From NCBI GenBank assembly GCA_030622545.1, contig JAUXGA010000007.1:1-64000 (forward strand): DNA of 64,000 bases, given 5' to 3'. The DNA comes from a bacterium (lineage in GTDB: Bacteria > Electryoneota > RPQS01 > DYHQ01). Positions within the stretch are counted from its first letter, which is position 1. Every line of letters begins with the position of its first letter. A program made the translations under genes and the position numbers. Under the pieces are notes generated by a model that saw only the letters and a list, made by a program, of their open reading frames with translations, had not been told where the DNA came from and searched no databases. Positions 10,001-17,584 of this stretch are shown piece by piece.

Positions 10001-10404
10001 AATTGAATCTCTTCTATGCACGCTCGCAGCTTTTACTTGCGGCTGAAGAAAATGAAAAGGCCGCAGACCTGTACGAATCCGTGAGAACTCTTCCTGAAGC
10101 GACGAGCACATTTGTCGCTCGCGCTCATCTTGGGCTTTTTGCGTTAGCACATGGGAAGACACCTCCGGATGATTCCTGGTTTGCCGATATTCGTGAATTT
10201 CCCGAGTTTTCATGGCGCGCGTCGTGGTATCAAGCGCAGAAATTCCTGACAAATCAGGACCGGAAGTCAATGCTGCGTGAAGTGGAAAAAGCTGCGGCGC
10301 GGTTGCGCATGATTGCGGAGCAACTATCGGAGAAGGAACGCGGGAGCTATTTGCAATCCAGCGATGTCGTCCGCTTTCAGAAGTGGGTAAAGGAAGCTGT
10401 TTAG
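7048..10404 (+). CDS. Ser/Thr protein kinase fused to a degenerate ATPase-like region and TPR array
   Basis: A 1118-residue cytoplasmic protein with no membrane segment. The kinase domain (about 14-275) has the glycine loop GQGGMGEVW (21-29), Lys44, the catalytic loop HGDLKPQN (133-140, HGD in place of HRD), DFG (155-157) and APE. Residues ~300-560 resemble the ATPase part of PknK/MalT-like STAND proteins. The expected P-loop reads AEPRMGLRS and lacks the GxxGxGK[ST] lysine, so this part is probably non-hydrolytic. The C-terminal half is a long run of TPR motifs (for example around ALDDYEKHDDARGKSDIYNN). The ATG overlaps the regulator stop by 8 bp, implying translational coupling. It may phosphorylate or scaffold the adjacent two-component pair; the substrate is unknown. 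Confidence 0.88.
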   Translation: MPDWKAGDYIGGSYRLERLLGQGGMGEVWLAQKDTPNAPFVALKIVPANQSHAAQQLRSEYDALKQLVHPHLPRVYEQGQVDGDGGASYLAMEYLQGEELHSDILANPLEDIIDVMVQLSRALAFLHTHRIIHGDLKPQNIVVSQRQPLHLKLIDFGLATVASETSGNQLRGTVPYIAPEQLRGEKPGPASDLYATGVIVFRLLTGRFPFEAESEALTLRARLEQEAPSLLKYAPRVSVSLADIVARLLRRNPDERPGNAREVIALINEKLGRVYPYETPQSRVAYLNSSAYHPYIAIQEKIDVSFGKPVVITAEPRMGLRSFLNDTKNYFEKRGIPVQRFSGDEWKQANPSQGTVWVVGPFEAMPAQLPEAASLIVGIETEEPNDSATFRLPHLDIRDTEDMLQAIFGQHRFPKDFVKHLWLRTLGHVDAADEILQELLNRELIDVGIEGWEWYGSETDWPVPESLLRLWQMRFQKLDSSHRRALAFLAFAFNHTLAKDIWDKLCDTSSEEQAVLADSLQKQGWIHIGETVALRSPIHTSAICSSLPIMEAREIHERLSELPPPLHEAIAEMTHYVGHQLLSSAPKLNPGEAFAKLRQSIRQGQAKTVSELSTEAMEMIPNISAAWKAVLLLLSAESTALAGSLSRAQEAAQRAVDVAREATLPGDAAEGRLVLAHILERQGEWDEAEKYLSDCYEKAPFLPKDRMMILLSTWAWIRFRKGDIDEASRLAEQALAQGGEAAKKNGRLRQTLGNLAYYRGDLDSAAREWEAALDDYEKHDDARGKSDIYNNLGVIAARWGKAQRAREHWEMCKKLSEETGNQARVAGLLNNLAISAFEEGDFRLAEKNYEEALRIYRRLDAPREHIEILNNLGELSFYRANYPRARAFWNEALSDAEALGDVEAQIEPLIYLGKLSSAIGASEESQRFFEQAISTSREAGNEPGLARALGEFALHQMLFSDLEKANQLLDEADNYVQDDTDPALKLNLFYARSQLLLAAEENEKAADLYESVRTLPEATSTFVARAHLGLFALAHGKTPPDDSWFADIREFPEFSWRASWYQAQKFLTNQDRKSMLREVEKAAARLRMIAEQLSEKERGSYLQSSDVVRFQKWVKEAV

Positions 10405-10586
10405 TTTTTCGGTTAGCTTGGTTCGCCGAGTCGGGTTCAGCGCTCCTTCCCGTATGCCAAACGATAAAATTATCGCGCGTAACCTGGCCGGAATTCATTG
10501 GTCGCGGATGAACCTGCAAGCATTTTTATACACGATGATAAAAGGACACTATTTCTTTCAAGCAACAGTAGTACTGGACAACACCT

Positions 10587-12284
10587 ATGGCCGATGATTT
10601 TTTCGACAATCTGGTAAATCTTTCGACACCGCCTTCCGGTGACGGCGATGGAACTCCGAGCCACCGCCTCGAAAGTGGTATCCGGCGACTCACGGTGCTT
10701 TTGGATGACTTGAACAGCGAGCTTCGGTTAAAGACGCTTCTCGACCGGACGATGGACGCCGCCATTCAGCTCACCGGCGCCGAACGAGGTTTTCTCGTTC
10801 TGCAGGATGAGAACGGCGAGCTCGATTACCGTGTCGCCAGCAACGATGCCAGTCAAAATATTCCTGACGCGGAACGAGCCGCTTCCCGCACGATTATTCA
10901 TAAGGTGCTGGATGGAGGCGAACCGATTCTGGTTAATGACATCGGGGACCAGGCGGATTTGAAAGCGCAGCGAAGCATCGCCGAATTGCAGGTTCATTCC
11001 GTCATGGGAGCGCCGCTGCGCGTTAAAGATCGTTTGCTTGGAGCGGCGTATGTGGATACGACTCGCCCCGAAACGATTTTCACGCCGGAAGATTTACTTC
11101 TCTTTCAAAGCTTTGTTCACTTAGCGGCGATTGCTCTCGAGAACGCGCGGCTGTTGGAAGCTGAACGCGACGCCCGGCATCATGTGCAGTCGCTGCAAGC
11201 CGAACTCCGGAATATTCTCGAATCTCTGCCGCTCGGTGTCGTCTTGATTGACAGCCATTCGCAAATCCAATTCATGAACCGTAGCGCGCTGGATATTCTA
11301 TCGCAGGTTGGCCTCGCGGTCGGTGACAATCTCATTTCAGAAGAAGATGCCGAACACTCATGGCGCTTGAAGATTTTCAATCATCTGGTCGATTGGCTGG
11401 AGGGAAGAAATCCGCCTGAGAGTGAATTTGAGTTGGAAGGTCGAATCCTCAATTATTCCTTCTTCGAGGTGCTTCGGGAGGGGAGTGATATTACTCAGAT
11501 TGGTCTGCTTTTGGAGGACGTGACGGAGAACCGAGCGCTGCAGCGGAAACTTATCGAATCCGAAAAATGGTCCACGGTGAATCTGCTCGCAGGCGGGATT
11601 GCTCACGAAATCAAAAATTCGCTCCAACCCATTTGCAGCGGAACCGATATTCTTCAAATGAAACTGGACACGACAAAAATTCCAGACGCCGCTACGTTGC
11701 GCCATCTCGAAACCATCCAAAACGCCGCCGCGCGCATCCAGCACATTGTCACCGACCTGAACCGTTTGACCAAACCAGCCAGTCCCGATTTAGTTCCGGT
11801 TGAGCTGACTCAAATCGTGCAGTCCACGGTGAGCCTGATGGAAACGACCACAGGAAAATTGAAACATTTTGCGCGCGACGATAAAAGCGCGCAATTCCAA
11901 TTGCAGATGGATTTGCCGTCGGAGCTTCCCGCGGTCAACGGAAACAGCAACGCCATCGAAGGCGCTGTCATCAATCTGCTGCTGAATGCTGCGGATGCCG
12001 TACGGGAGAAAGGTCATGGCTGTATTCGATTGAACGTCGGGCAGGTGAAAAAAGACTGGGTGACCGTTCAGGTCGAAGATACGGGAGTCGGGATTTCTCC
12101 ACGGAATTTAAAACGCGTCCTCGAACCTTACTTCACGACGAAGTCCGAGGGGGGCACCGGCCTCGGACTTTCTATTGTGCGTAATACGATGGAAGTGCAT
12201 GGCGGGAAGGTCGAGATTCATTCCACACCCGGCGAAGGAACATCGATTGCCCTGCATTTTCCTCTGCCGCCCTCTTCCAATTAA
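10587..12284 (+). CDS. Cytoplasmic NtrB-type sensor histidine kinase (GAF-PAS-HisKA-HATPase)
   Basis: A 565-residue protein without membrane segments. The order is a GAF domain (~45-190), a PAS domain (~205-315), a dimerisation/phosphoacceptor helix with His340 in GGIAHEIKNSLQPI, and an ATPase domain with N-box (NLLLNAADAV), G1 (EDTGVGI) and G2 (GGTGLGLSI). The HEIKN(P/S)L H-box is typical of kinases that pair with NtrC-type regulators, so the regulator at 5622 is the likely partner. It lies 182 nt downstream of the TPR kinase gene on the same strand, with GGACAACACCT before its ATG. No strong separate promoter was seen in the gap. The input ligand cannot be inferred. Confidence 0.9.
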   Translation: MADDFFDNLVNLSTPPSGDGDGTPSHRLESGIRRLTVLLDDLNSELRLKTLLDRTMDAAIQLTGAERGFLVLQDENGELDYRVASNDASQNIPDAERAASRTIIHKVLDGGEPILVNDIGDQADLKAQRSIAELQVHSVMGAPLRVKDRLLGAAYVDTTRPETIFTPEDLLLFQSFVHLAAIALENARLLEAERDARHHVQSLQAELRNILESLPLGVVLIDSHSQIQFMNRSALDILSQVGLAVGDNLISEEDAEHSWRLKIFNHLVDWLEGRNPPESEFELEGRILNYSFFEVLREGSDITQIGLLLEDVTENRALQRKLIESEKWSTVNLLAGGIAHEIKNSLQPICSGTDILQMKLDTTKIPDAATLRHLETIQNAAARIQHIVTDLNRLTKPASPDLVPVELTQIVQSTVSLMETTTGKLKHFARDDKSAQFQLQMDLPSELPAVNGNSNAIEGAVINLLLNAADAVREKGHGCIRLNVGQVKKDWVTVQVEDTGVGISPRNLKRVLEPYFTTKSEGGTGLGLSIVRNTMEVHGGKVEIHSTPGEGTSIALHFPLPPSSN

Positions 12285-12289
12285 ATAAA

Positions 12290-12853
12290 TTACTGCGCCC
12301 GTGATATTATCGCGGTCAATTTCTCTTTGTCTAATTCCTCAACTGTAAAAGAATTTATCGGTCGACGGAAAGGCTGCAGCCACGCGCGAACCTGTTCCAA
12401 AAGTTGTTCACGCACGACGAGAATCAGTTTTGCATCGCTTTCCTGCAGCAACTTTTTAACAGCCTCAGCCCAACCTCCGCCAGCAAGCTCCAATGGTCCG
12501 AATTCGTCTATGACGACAACTTCAGCCATCGCAGATTCTCTCAACACTCGGCGGCCTCGCGCAAGCGCGTCATCCGAAAAAATAAAAGGACCAATCTTTT
12601 CGAGACCGGCCCCTCTTTTACGCGCAAGTGTTATTCGCTCGTCTTCTCCGATAATCTGTAAATCATAACCTACAAGTTGTTCTCCCTCGAAAACACGATG
12701 CGCTAAAATCCCGCGTACATCTCTACCGGATTCTCGCCAGTCGCGAACAAGTTTTTTTAATGCTGTCGTCTTCCCAGCACCAACAGCCCCCGTTAATAAA
12801 ATAACCGGAACACTTTCCCCCCGCCTGCGGGGGGACATAGGGGGGTCATTCAC
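12290..12853 (-). CDS. P-loop NTPase of the THEP1/NTPase_1 type
   Basis: A 187-residue protein with Walker A GAVGAGKTT near residue 22 and Walker B VVVIDEFGPLEL, the arrangement of the THEP1-like nucleoside-triphosphatase family; the cellular role of bacterial members is poorly known. The first 14 residues (MNDPPMSPRRRGES) are encoded by a GC-rich palindrome rather than by family sequence. Either the gene gained its start from an inserted repeat or translation begins later, for example at the GTG just before PVILLTG. It is the last gene of the minus-strand amidohydrolase/carbamoyltransferase cluster, 131 nt behind ygeW, and ends 5 nt from the convergent histidine kinase stop. Confidence 0.75.
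   Translation of the reverse strand: MNDPPMSPRRRGESVPVILLTGAVGAGKTTALKKLVRDWRESGRDVRGILAHRVFEGEQLVGYDLQIIGEDERITLARKRGAGLEKIGPFIFSDDALARGRRVLRESAMAEVVVIDEFGPLELAGGGWAEAVKKLLQESDAKLILVVREQLLEQVRAWLQPFRRPINSFTVEELDKEKLTAIISRAQ
12817..12845. repeat. G/C-homopolymer palindrome inside the NTPase 5' end
   Basis: CCCCCCGC-CT-GCGGGGGG followed by ACATA and another six-G run. It is a perfect 8-bp inverted repeat that encodes the arginine-rich N-terminal residues of the NTPase and looks like a mobile short repeat captured by the coding frame. Confidence 0.5.
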
Positions 12854-12868
12854 ATTATTGTCCTATCA

Positions 12869-12970
12869 TCATAGCTCAGGATGTTTTTCCTCGTCCTGCA
12901 AAGCGCGTTGAATTTGCTCGGCTTGGCGATTAGAAATAATCTCGAAATTACCTTCTCCGATTTGATCTAC
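12869..12970 (-). pseudogene. 33-codon open frame between ygeW and the NTPase gene, possibly a gene remnant
   Basis: The minus strand holds a stop-bounded frame of 33 codons, rich in Glu, Gln and Asn and ending EEKHPEL. It has protein-like codon use but no ATG, GTG or TTG at its beginning. It ends 15 nt before the NTPase start and begins 14 nt after the ygeW stop. It could be the tail of a deleted cluster gene or chance. I do not recognise the sequence. Confidence 0.25.
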
Positions 12971-12984
12971 TCATTGGCAGCATC

Positions 12985-13977
12985 TTACATCGTCAGCGCC
13001 ATAATCGCTTTCGCGGTGTGCAGGCGATTCTCCGCTTCCGGATAAACTCTCGACTGTGGTCCGTCAATCACCTCATCCGTTACTTCGCTGCCTCGGTCAG
13101 CGGGCAGGCAGTGCATATAGATGGCTTCCTTTTTTGCCAATGACATCTTCTTCGCGTCACAAATCCATGACTTGTAATTCTTCGCAATCGCAAGCGCTTC
13201 TTCGGGCTTTCCGAATAAATCCAAAATCCCCCAGCTTTTGGGGTAAACGACATCGGCGTTTTCGAAAGCGGCGTCCATCGAATCCACGATATCGAAACGA
13301 CCGCCGTGAGCTTTCGCATTCACTTCCGCCTGCTTAATCATCTCCGGCATCAGCTTGAATTCCGGTGGATGAGCCAGTGTGACTTCCATCCCAAAACGCG
13401 TCATGAGCGAAATCAATCCTTGCGGCACGGAAACCGGTTTCGCATATGACGGCGCGTACGCCCACGAAACCGCGATCTTCCGTCCGCGCAAATCATCGCC
13501 GAATTCTTCGCGCAGCGTCATTAAATCCGCAAACATCTGAAACGGATGATCAATATCGCACTGCATGTTCATCACGGGTACTTCCGCATGCTGGGCTACT
13601 TCGCGCATGTAAGCGTTGCCTTCGCCGGGTACGAGGTCATGGCGAATCGCGATACCGTGCCCGTAAGATGCTAAGATAATCCCCATGTCTTTCGGGCTCT
13701 CGCCGTGCGCGACCTGCGATGTCTCCGCGGAAATGAAATGCGCGTGACCGCCGAGCTGCGTCATACCCGCTTCCATCGAATTGCGCGTCCGCGTGGATTT
13801 GTCGAAGAAAAACAGGAAGAGCGTCTTGTCCGGCAGGTAGCGATGCGGTTTGTTTTCTTTCTTGAGCTTTTTCAGATGAACGGCCGTCTCTATCGCATGG
13901 TTGATTTCTTCGCGACTCCACTCCTGCGTCGTGATGAAATCACGGCCTTTGAGAGAAGACATTTCAGATAAATTCAC
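12985..13977 (-). CDS. ygeW: YgeW-type knotted carbamoyltransferase
   Basis: A 330-residue aspartate/ornithine-transcarbamoylase-fold enzyme. The carbamoyl-phosphate motif STRTRNS is near residue 60 and the catalytic HCLP motif is in YMHCLPADRG. Long stretches match Escherichia coli YgeW in pattern: GNAYMREV, MQCDIDHPFQMFADL, AYAPSYAKPVSVPQG and SLMTRFGMEVTLAHP. YgeW belongs to gene sets linked to anaerobic purine/urate breakdown, where it is thought to act on a carbamoylated intermediate; its exact substrate is not settled. The gene starts 3 nt after the ygeY stop and is clearly co-transcribed with it. Confidence 0.9.
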   Translation of the reverse strand: MNLSEMSSLKGRDFITTQEWSREEINHAIETAVHLKKLKKENKPHRYLPDKTLFLFFFDKSTRTRNSMEAGMTQLGGHAHFISAETSQVAHGESPKDMGIILASYGHGIAIRHDLVPGEGNAYMREVAQHAEVPVMNMQCDIDHPFQMFADLMTLREEFGDDLRGRKIAVSWAYAPSYAKPVSVPQGLISLMTRFGMEVTLAHPPEFKLMPEMIKQAEVNAKAHGGRFDIVDSMDAAFENADVVYPKSWGILDLFGKPEEALAIAKNYKSWICDAKKMSLAKKEAIYMHCLPADRGSEVTDEVIDGPQSRVYPEAENRLHTAKAIMALTM

Positions 13978-13980
13978 GAT

Positions 13981-15192
13981 TTATTCTCCTGACATTGAAA
14001 TATATACCTCGGGATAAACCATATAAAAAGCAATCGCTCGCGGCAGATGCCGGATGGGAAGCTGGTCGGTCGGCGCGTGCGCGTGCGTTTCGCTTGCGGG
14101 GCCGAAACCAATCGATGGAATTCCTAACAAACCTGCTGTAGCAACGCCGTTCGTTGAAAAACCCCAGCGACCGACTCGCACAGGTTCACCGAAGAGCTTT
14201 TCATGCGCAGTGCAACCGGCGCGCACTGCTGGCGAATCTTCGTCCATCACCCACGCAGGAAAATAGCTCTCGGTCGGATACACCGTCCCGCGCCACGTCG
14301 GCTCGCGGTACTCTAACAGACGAACATCCGCTTTGTGCTTTTTTACAGATGGTAATGCTTTAATCTCATTCAGTGCTGTCTCTTTCGTTTCACCTTTGGT
14401 CAGACGCCTATCGAGATGAATCGTACACCCGTCAGCCACTGCGCAAAGCGACGGTGATGTCGAACGAATCTCGCTGATGGTCACTGTGCCTTTGCCCAAA
14501 AACGCATCCGTGGCGAGGCGTTCGTTTAGTTGCGCAATTTCCTGAACGATGGGAGCCATTTTGTATATCGCATTATCGCCTCGTTCAGGCGCGCTGCCAT
14601 GACACGAAACACCGGATGTGCTGACTTCGATTTCCATCCGCCCTCGATGACCGCGATACAATGAAACCTCGGTCGGCTCCGTCAGAACGACAACTTCCGG
14701 TTTAACGACGCCTTCGCGCACAAGATATTGCCAGCATAAACCGTCGCAATCTTCTTCCGAAACCGAACCGACAATCACCACCTGCCAGTCACCTTCGAGC
14801 GCCAACTCTTTGATACCTTTCCCCGCATAGACGAGCGCCGCCATGCCGCCTTTCTGGTCCGACGCACCGCGCCCGTAGAGAATCCCGTTTTCAATGCGCG
14901 CTTCGAAAGGATCGCGTCCTTCCCAGAGTTCCGCCGCGCCGACGTCCACTGTGTCTATATGCGCATCGAACGCAATCACATGGCTGCCTTTTCCGATACG
15001 ACCAATGACATTACCAAAATCGTCTATCTCGACTGAATCAAATTTAGCGGCTTTCATCTCCTCGGCGATGCGTTGAACAACTTTGCCTTCATCTCTCGAA
15101 ATCGAAGGAATCGAAACGATGTCGGCCAGAAATTTCGCGCAGGCGTCTTGCTGGAATTCCGCCCATTTAGTGATGCGCTGATAATCAAACAT
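13981..15192 (-). CDS. ygeY: YgeY-family M20-type metallohydrolase
   Basis: A 403-residue dinuclear-metal amidohydrolase/peptidase of the M20 fold. Metal-binding motifs include AFDAHIDTVDVG and SEEDCDGLCWQYL. Segments such as YRGHRGRMEIEV, VSCHGSAPERGDNAI and GKGTVTISEI follow E. coli YgeY closely. The start is placed at 15192 because that ATG overlaps the upstream stop in ATGTTTGA, giving translational coupling; the longer frame runs into the preceding gene. YgeY members are usually annotated as selenium-metabolism-linked hydrolases and occur in urate-degradation gene sets. Here it sits between the CysK-like enzyme and ygeW. Substrate not determined. Confidence 0.9.
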   Translation of the reverse strand: MFDYQRITKWAEFQQDACAKFLADIVSIPSISRDEGKVVQRIAEEMKAAKFDSVEIDDFGNVIGRIGKGSHVIAFDAHIDTVDVGAAELWEGRDPFEARIENGILYGRGASDQKGGMAALVYAGKGIKELALEGDWQVVIVGSVSEEDCDGLCWQYLVREGVVKPEVVVLTEPTEVSLYRGHRGRMEIEVSTSGVSCHGSAPERGDNAIYKMAPIVQEIAQLNERLATDAFLGKGTVTISEIRSTSPSLCAVADGCTIHLDRRLTKGETKETALNEIKALPSVKKHKADVRLLEYREPTWRGTVYPTESYFPAWVMDEDSPAVRAGCTAHEKLFGEPVRVGRWGFSTNGVATAGLLGIPSIGFGPASETHAHAPTDQLPIRHLPRAIAFYMVYPEVYISMSGE

Positions 15193-16234
15193 CAATAATT
15201 TCCCATCCACTCTGGTACTCATCAAGTTCCGCAATCGTGTAGTCATCCATCGGATGTTCGCGGTCAGGTACTTCAAATTCTTTCTTGGCTCCGCACAGCG
15301 GCGTCGTGAAATAGCGCTGGCCGTTATCGTTTATCATCGTGACGATGCGTTTCATTTCCGGGTGACGCTTCGAAAGTTCGATAGCCGCCAACACATTCGA
15401 ACCGGATGAAATGCCGCAAAATATCGCTTCTTCTCGCGCGAGTTTCTGTGCCATCTTGACGGCATCATCGGTCGTCGTGGTGATAACGCCGGTCAGGATA
15501 CTCACGTCCAAATCTCGCGGCACAAAACCGTCGCCGATGCCTTCGATGCCGTGCGGCCCCCACACGCGGCGAGAAAGCAGCGGGCACTCCGCAGGCTCGA
15601 TGGCGTAAAGTTTGACATCCGGTTCGCGTTCTCGCACATAACGACCGACACCCGTAATCGTGCCGCCGGTTCCTTGAGTCGCGATGAAACATTCGACATG
15701 CCCGTCGCACTGCTCCCAGAGTTCCGGGCCGGTGGTCAGGTAATGTGCCTCGACATTATCGGGATTTGAAAACTGCCCCGGTTCCCAGTATTTGCCCGGT
15801 TCGGTTGCTTTGATTTCCTGCACCTTTTGAAGCGCCAAGTCCACATCCGATTCGCCGCCCGGCGTTTCGACAAGTTTCGCGCCATAGGCGATGTCGGTTT
15901 TCTTGCGTTCTTCACTCATGCCGGTCGGCATCACGATAATACACGGATACCCCATCGCCGCCGCCATGAACGAACAGCTTATCCCCGCGTTGCCGGTCGA
16001 ACATTCGAGTACGGTCATGCCGGGTTTGAGTTCTCCTCGTTCAATCGCTCGCTTGAACATGTTGTAGTAGATACGATCTTTCAAACTGCCCGATGGACTA
16101 AAATAATCGAGCTTACCGAGGATTTCTGCGTTGATTCCTTCTGCTTTGGTAATCTTCGAAAGCCGAAGCAGGGGTGAATATCCAATTGTGTCAAAAATCG
16201 AATTCGTAATTTGCTTGTTTCGTGCCCAGTTCAA
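15185..16234 (-). CDS. Cysteine synthase/CBS-like PLP enzyme (fold type II) in the ygeWY cluster
   Basis: A 349-residue protein of the tryptophan-synthase-beta fold. The PLP lysine is K52 in SPSGSLKDR, the carboxylate loop is STGNAGIS and the phosphate loop is TQGTGGTITGVG. It lacks the CBS pair and haem motif of eukaryotic cystathionine beta-synthase. By sequence alone it would be called cysteine synthase. Its 8-bp overlap with ygeY and position beside ygeW suggest a beta-elimination or beta-replacement step on a diamino acid such as 2,3-diaminopropionate, the job done by YgeX in the E. coli locus. That role is inference. Confidence 0.8.
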   Translation of the reverse strand: MNWARNKQITNSIFDTIGYSPLLRLSKITKAEGINAEILGKLDYFSPSGSLKDRIYYNMFKRAIERGELKPGMTVLECSTGNAGISCSFMAAAMGYPCIIVMPTGMSEERKKTDIAYGAKLVETPGGESDVDLALQKVQEIKATEPGKYWEPGQFSNPDNVEAHYLTTGPELWEQCDGHVECFIATQGTGGTITGVGRYVREREPDVKLYAIEPAECPLLSRRVWGPHGIEGIGDGFVPRDLDVSILTGVITTTTDDAVKMAQKLAREEAIFCGISSGSNVLAAIELSKRHPEMKRIVTMINDNGQRYFTTPLCGAKKEFEVPDREHPMDDYTIAELDEYQSGWEIIDV

Positions 16235-16254
16235 TGAAATACTCCTTATTTTTG

Positions 16255-16286
16255 TCGCCGAGGCAGATCCCCTGATCTGCCCGGAA
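16255..16286. repeat. Interspersed palindromic repeat, family C (copy 1)
   Basis: A 32-mer beginning TCGCCGAGGC and ending CCCGGAA, with internal arms GGCAGATC and GATCTGCC that form a hairpin. It matches 25632-25663 at 25 of 32 positions without gaps. It lies between the two PLP-enzyme genes. Confidence 0.5.
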
Positions 16287-16295
16287 TGTTATTAT

Positions 16296-16325
16296 GACCC
16301 AAGCGCACTGCCGTGCGGCACTACC
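16296..16325. repeat. Interspersed palindromic repeat, family A (copy 2)
   Basis: Begins GACCCAAGCGCACTGCCGTG and is partly self-complementary (GTGCCGCACGGCAGTGC on the other strand). It aligns with 4404-4433. Confidence 0.4.
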
Positions 16326-16342
16326 GGGTGTGGTGAATTCGC

Positions 16343-17584
16343 TTAAAAATCAATAACCTTTTCCACTGCCTCAATTGTCGGTTCTACAGCATCGGGCGCA
16401 AGTGGCGCGGCCGACATCGCACCTTTGACATCTTTCAAGCCGTGTCCGGTGACGAGCACGAGCGCGGATTCTTCTTCACGCACGAGTTCCTTTTGCCGCG
16501 CTTCAATCAGTCCCGCCATAGCCGCCGCGCCTGCCGGTTCCGCAAAGATACCGCTTTTCTGCGCCAATAAAATCATCGCACGGCGAATCGCGTCGTCGGA
16601 AACAGCTATCCAAGCTCCGCCGGTTTCTTTGACAGCGCGCAGAGCTTTCACTTGATCCCGCGGCAGGCCGACGCGAATAGAATCGGCGAATGTTTCGATG
16701 TTTTCCGTCTGTACAGGAAGTGTTCCTTCCCGAGCGTTTACCAGAGGCGCCGCTCCTTGCGCCTGCACACCGATAAGCCGAGGCATTCGCTCAATGAGTC
16801 CGGCGGCTTGAAGGTCGCATAACCCCTTGTGTACAGCGCCTAAAATACATCCATCACCCACAGGCACAAACACAACATCCGGCGCTTCGCCTATCTGATG
16901 AACGGATTCCAAAATGACGGTTTTCTTTCCTTCGGTGAGGAAAGGATTCGTTGCGGTGTTCCGGGAATACCAGCCGTGCTTTTGGCAGACCTTTGCGCAA
17001 AGCTCGAACGCATCGTCGTAGGCGCCTTTGATGCGAATGACTCGCGCGCCATGCAGTAAAAGCTGAGCGAGTTTCGCTTCCGGTGCAGTTTCCGGAACGA
17101 AGAGAACTGTCGGCATCCCGCATGACGCGGCGAGCGTTGCCAGTGACGACGCAGCGTTTCCGGTGGACGCGGCCGCAATGATTTGCGCATTGATGCCAAT
17201 CGCATGAGCAAGAGCAACAATTGACGCGCGATCTTTCAGCGAACCCGATGGATTCAGCCTGTCATCCTTAAGCCAGACGCGACGAACACCGATGTCGCTT
17301 GCTAAAGTATCGGCGGAAATAAGCGGAGTCGCTCCCACACGCAGAAGACGCACGCTTTCGGGCGGCTCGATTGGCAGGAAATCTTTCCAATCCCACAGGT
17401 CTCGATGTAAAATAGTAGCAGGTGGGCGCGGTTTGCTTTTTTGGAAGTCATAGATAAAATCGATCGTACCCAGCAGCGAACCGCAATCCGGACACGTGAA
17501 AGGAATGTCATTCGGCATCCATTCGCGCCGGCAACTGACACAGCGCGCACCTTGAAAGCGCGGATTAAACAGAGCGGCGGACAT
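16343..17584 (-). CDS. Threonine synthase-like PLP enzyme with N-terminal zinc ribbon
   Basis: A 413-residue fold-type II PLP protein. A CxxC...CxxC zinc ribbon (Cys15, 18, 31, 34) precedes the catalytic domain; the PLP lysine is K117 in NPSGSLKDR, followed by the loop STGNAASS. This architecture is that of archaeal-type threonine synthases, and the enzyme could make threonine from O-phosphohomoserine. However, no other threonine-pathway gene is near, and its first 20 nt overlap the end of the SsnA-like amidohydrolase gene. A catabolic ammonia-lyase role in the cluster is an alternative. The specificity cannot be decided from sequence. Confidence 0.78.
   Translation of the reverse strand: MSAALFNPRFQGARCVSCRREWMPNDIPFTCPDCGSLLGTIDFIYDFQKSKPRPPATILHRDLWDWKDFLPIEPPESVRLLRVGATPLISADTLASDIGVRRVWLKDDRLNPSGSLKDRASIVALAHAIGINAQIIAAASTGNAASSLATLAASCGMPTVLFVPETAPEAKLAQLLLHGARVIRIKGAYDDAFELCAKVCQKHGWYSRNTATNPFLTEGKKTVILESVHQIGEAPDVVFVPVGDGCILGAVHKGLCDLQAAGLIERMPRLIGVQAQGAAPLVNAREGTLPVQTENIETFADSIRVGLPRDQVKALRAVKETGGAWIAVSDDAIRRAMILLAQKSGIFAEPAGAAAMAGLIEARQKELVREEESALVLVTGHGLKDVKGAMSAAPLAPDAVEPTIEAVEKVIDF

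Noticed and set aside
16343-17584. Simple call of threonine synthase (thrC) for the zinc-ribbon PLP enzyme
   Set aside because: Kept only as a similarity: gene overlap with an SsnA-like amidohydrolase and absence of threonine-pathway neighbours make the reaction uncertain.
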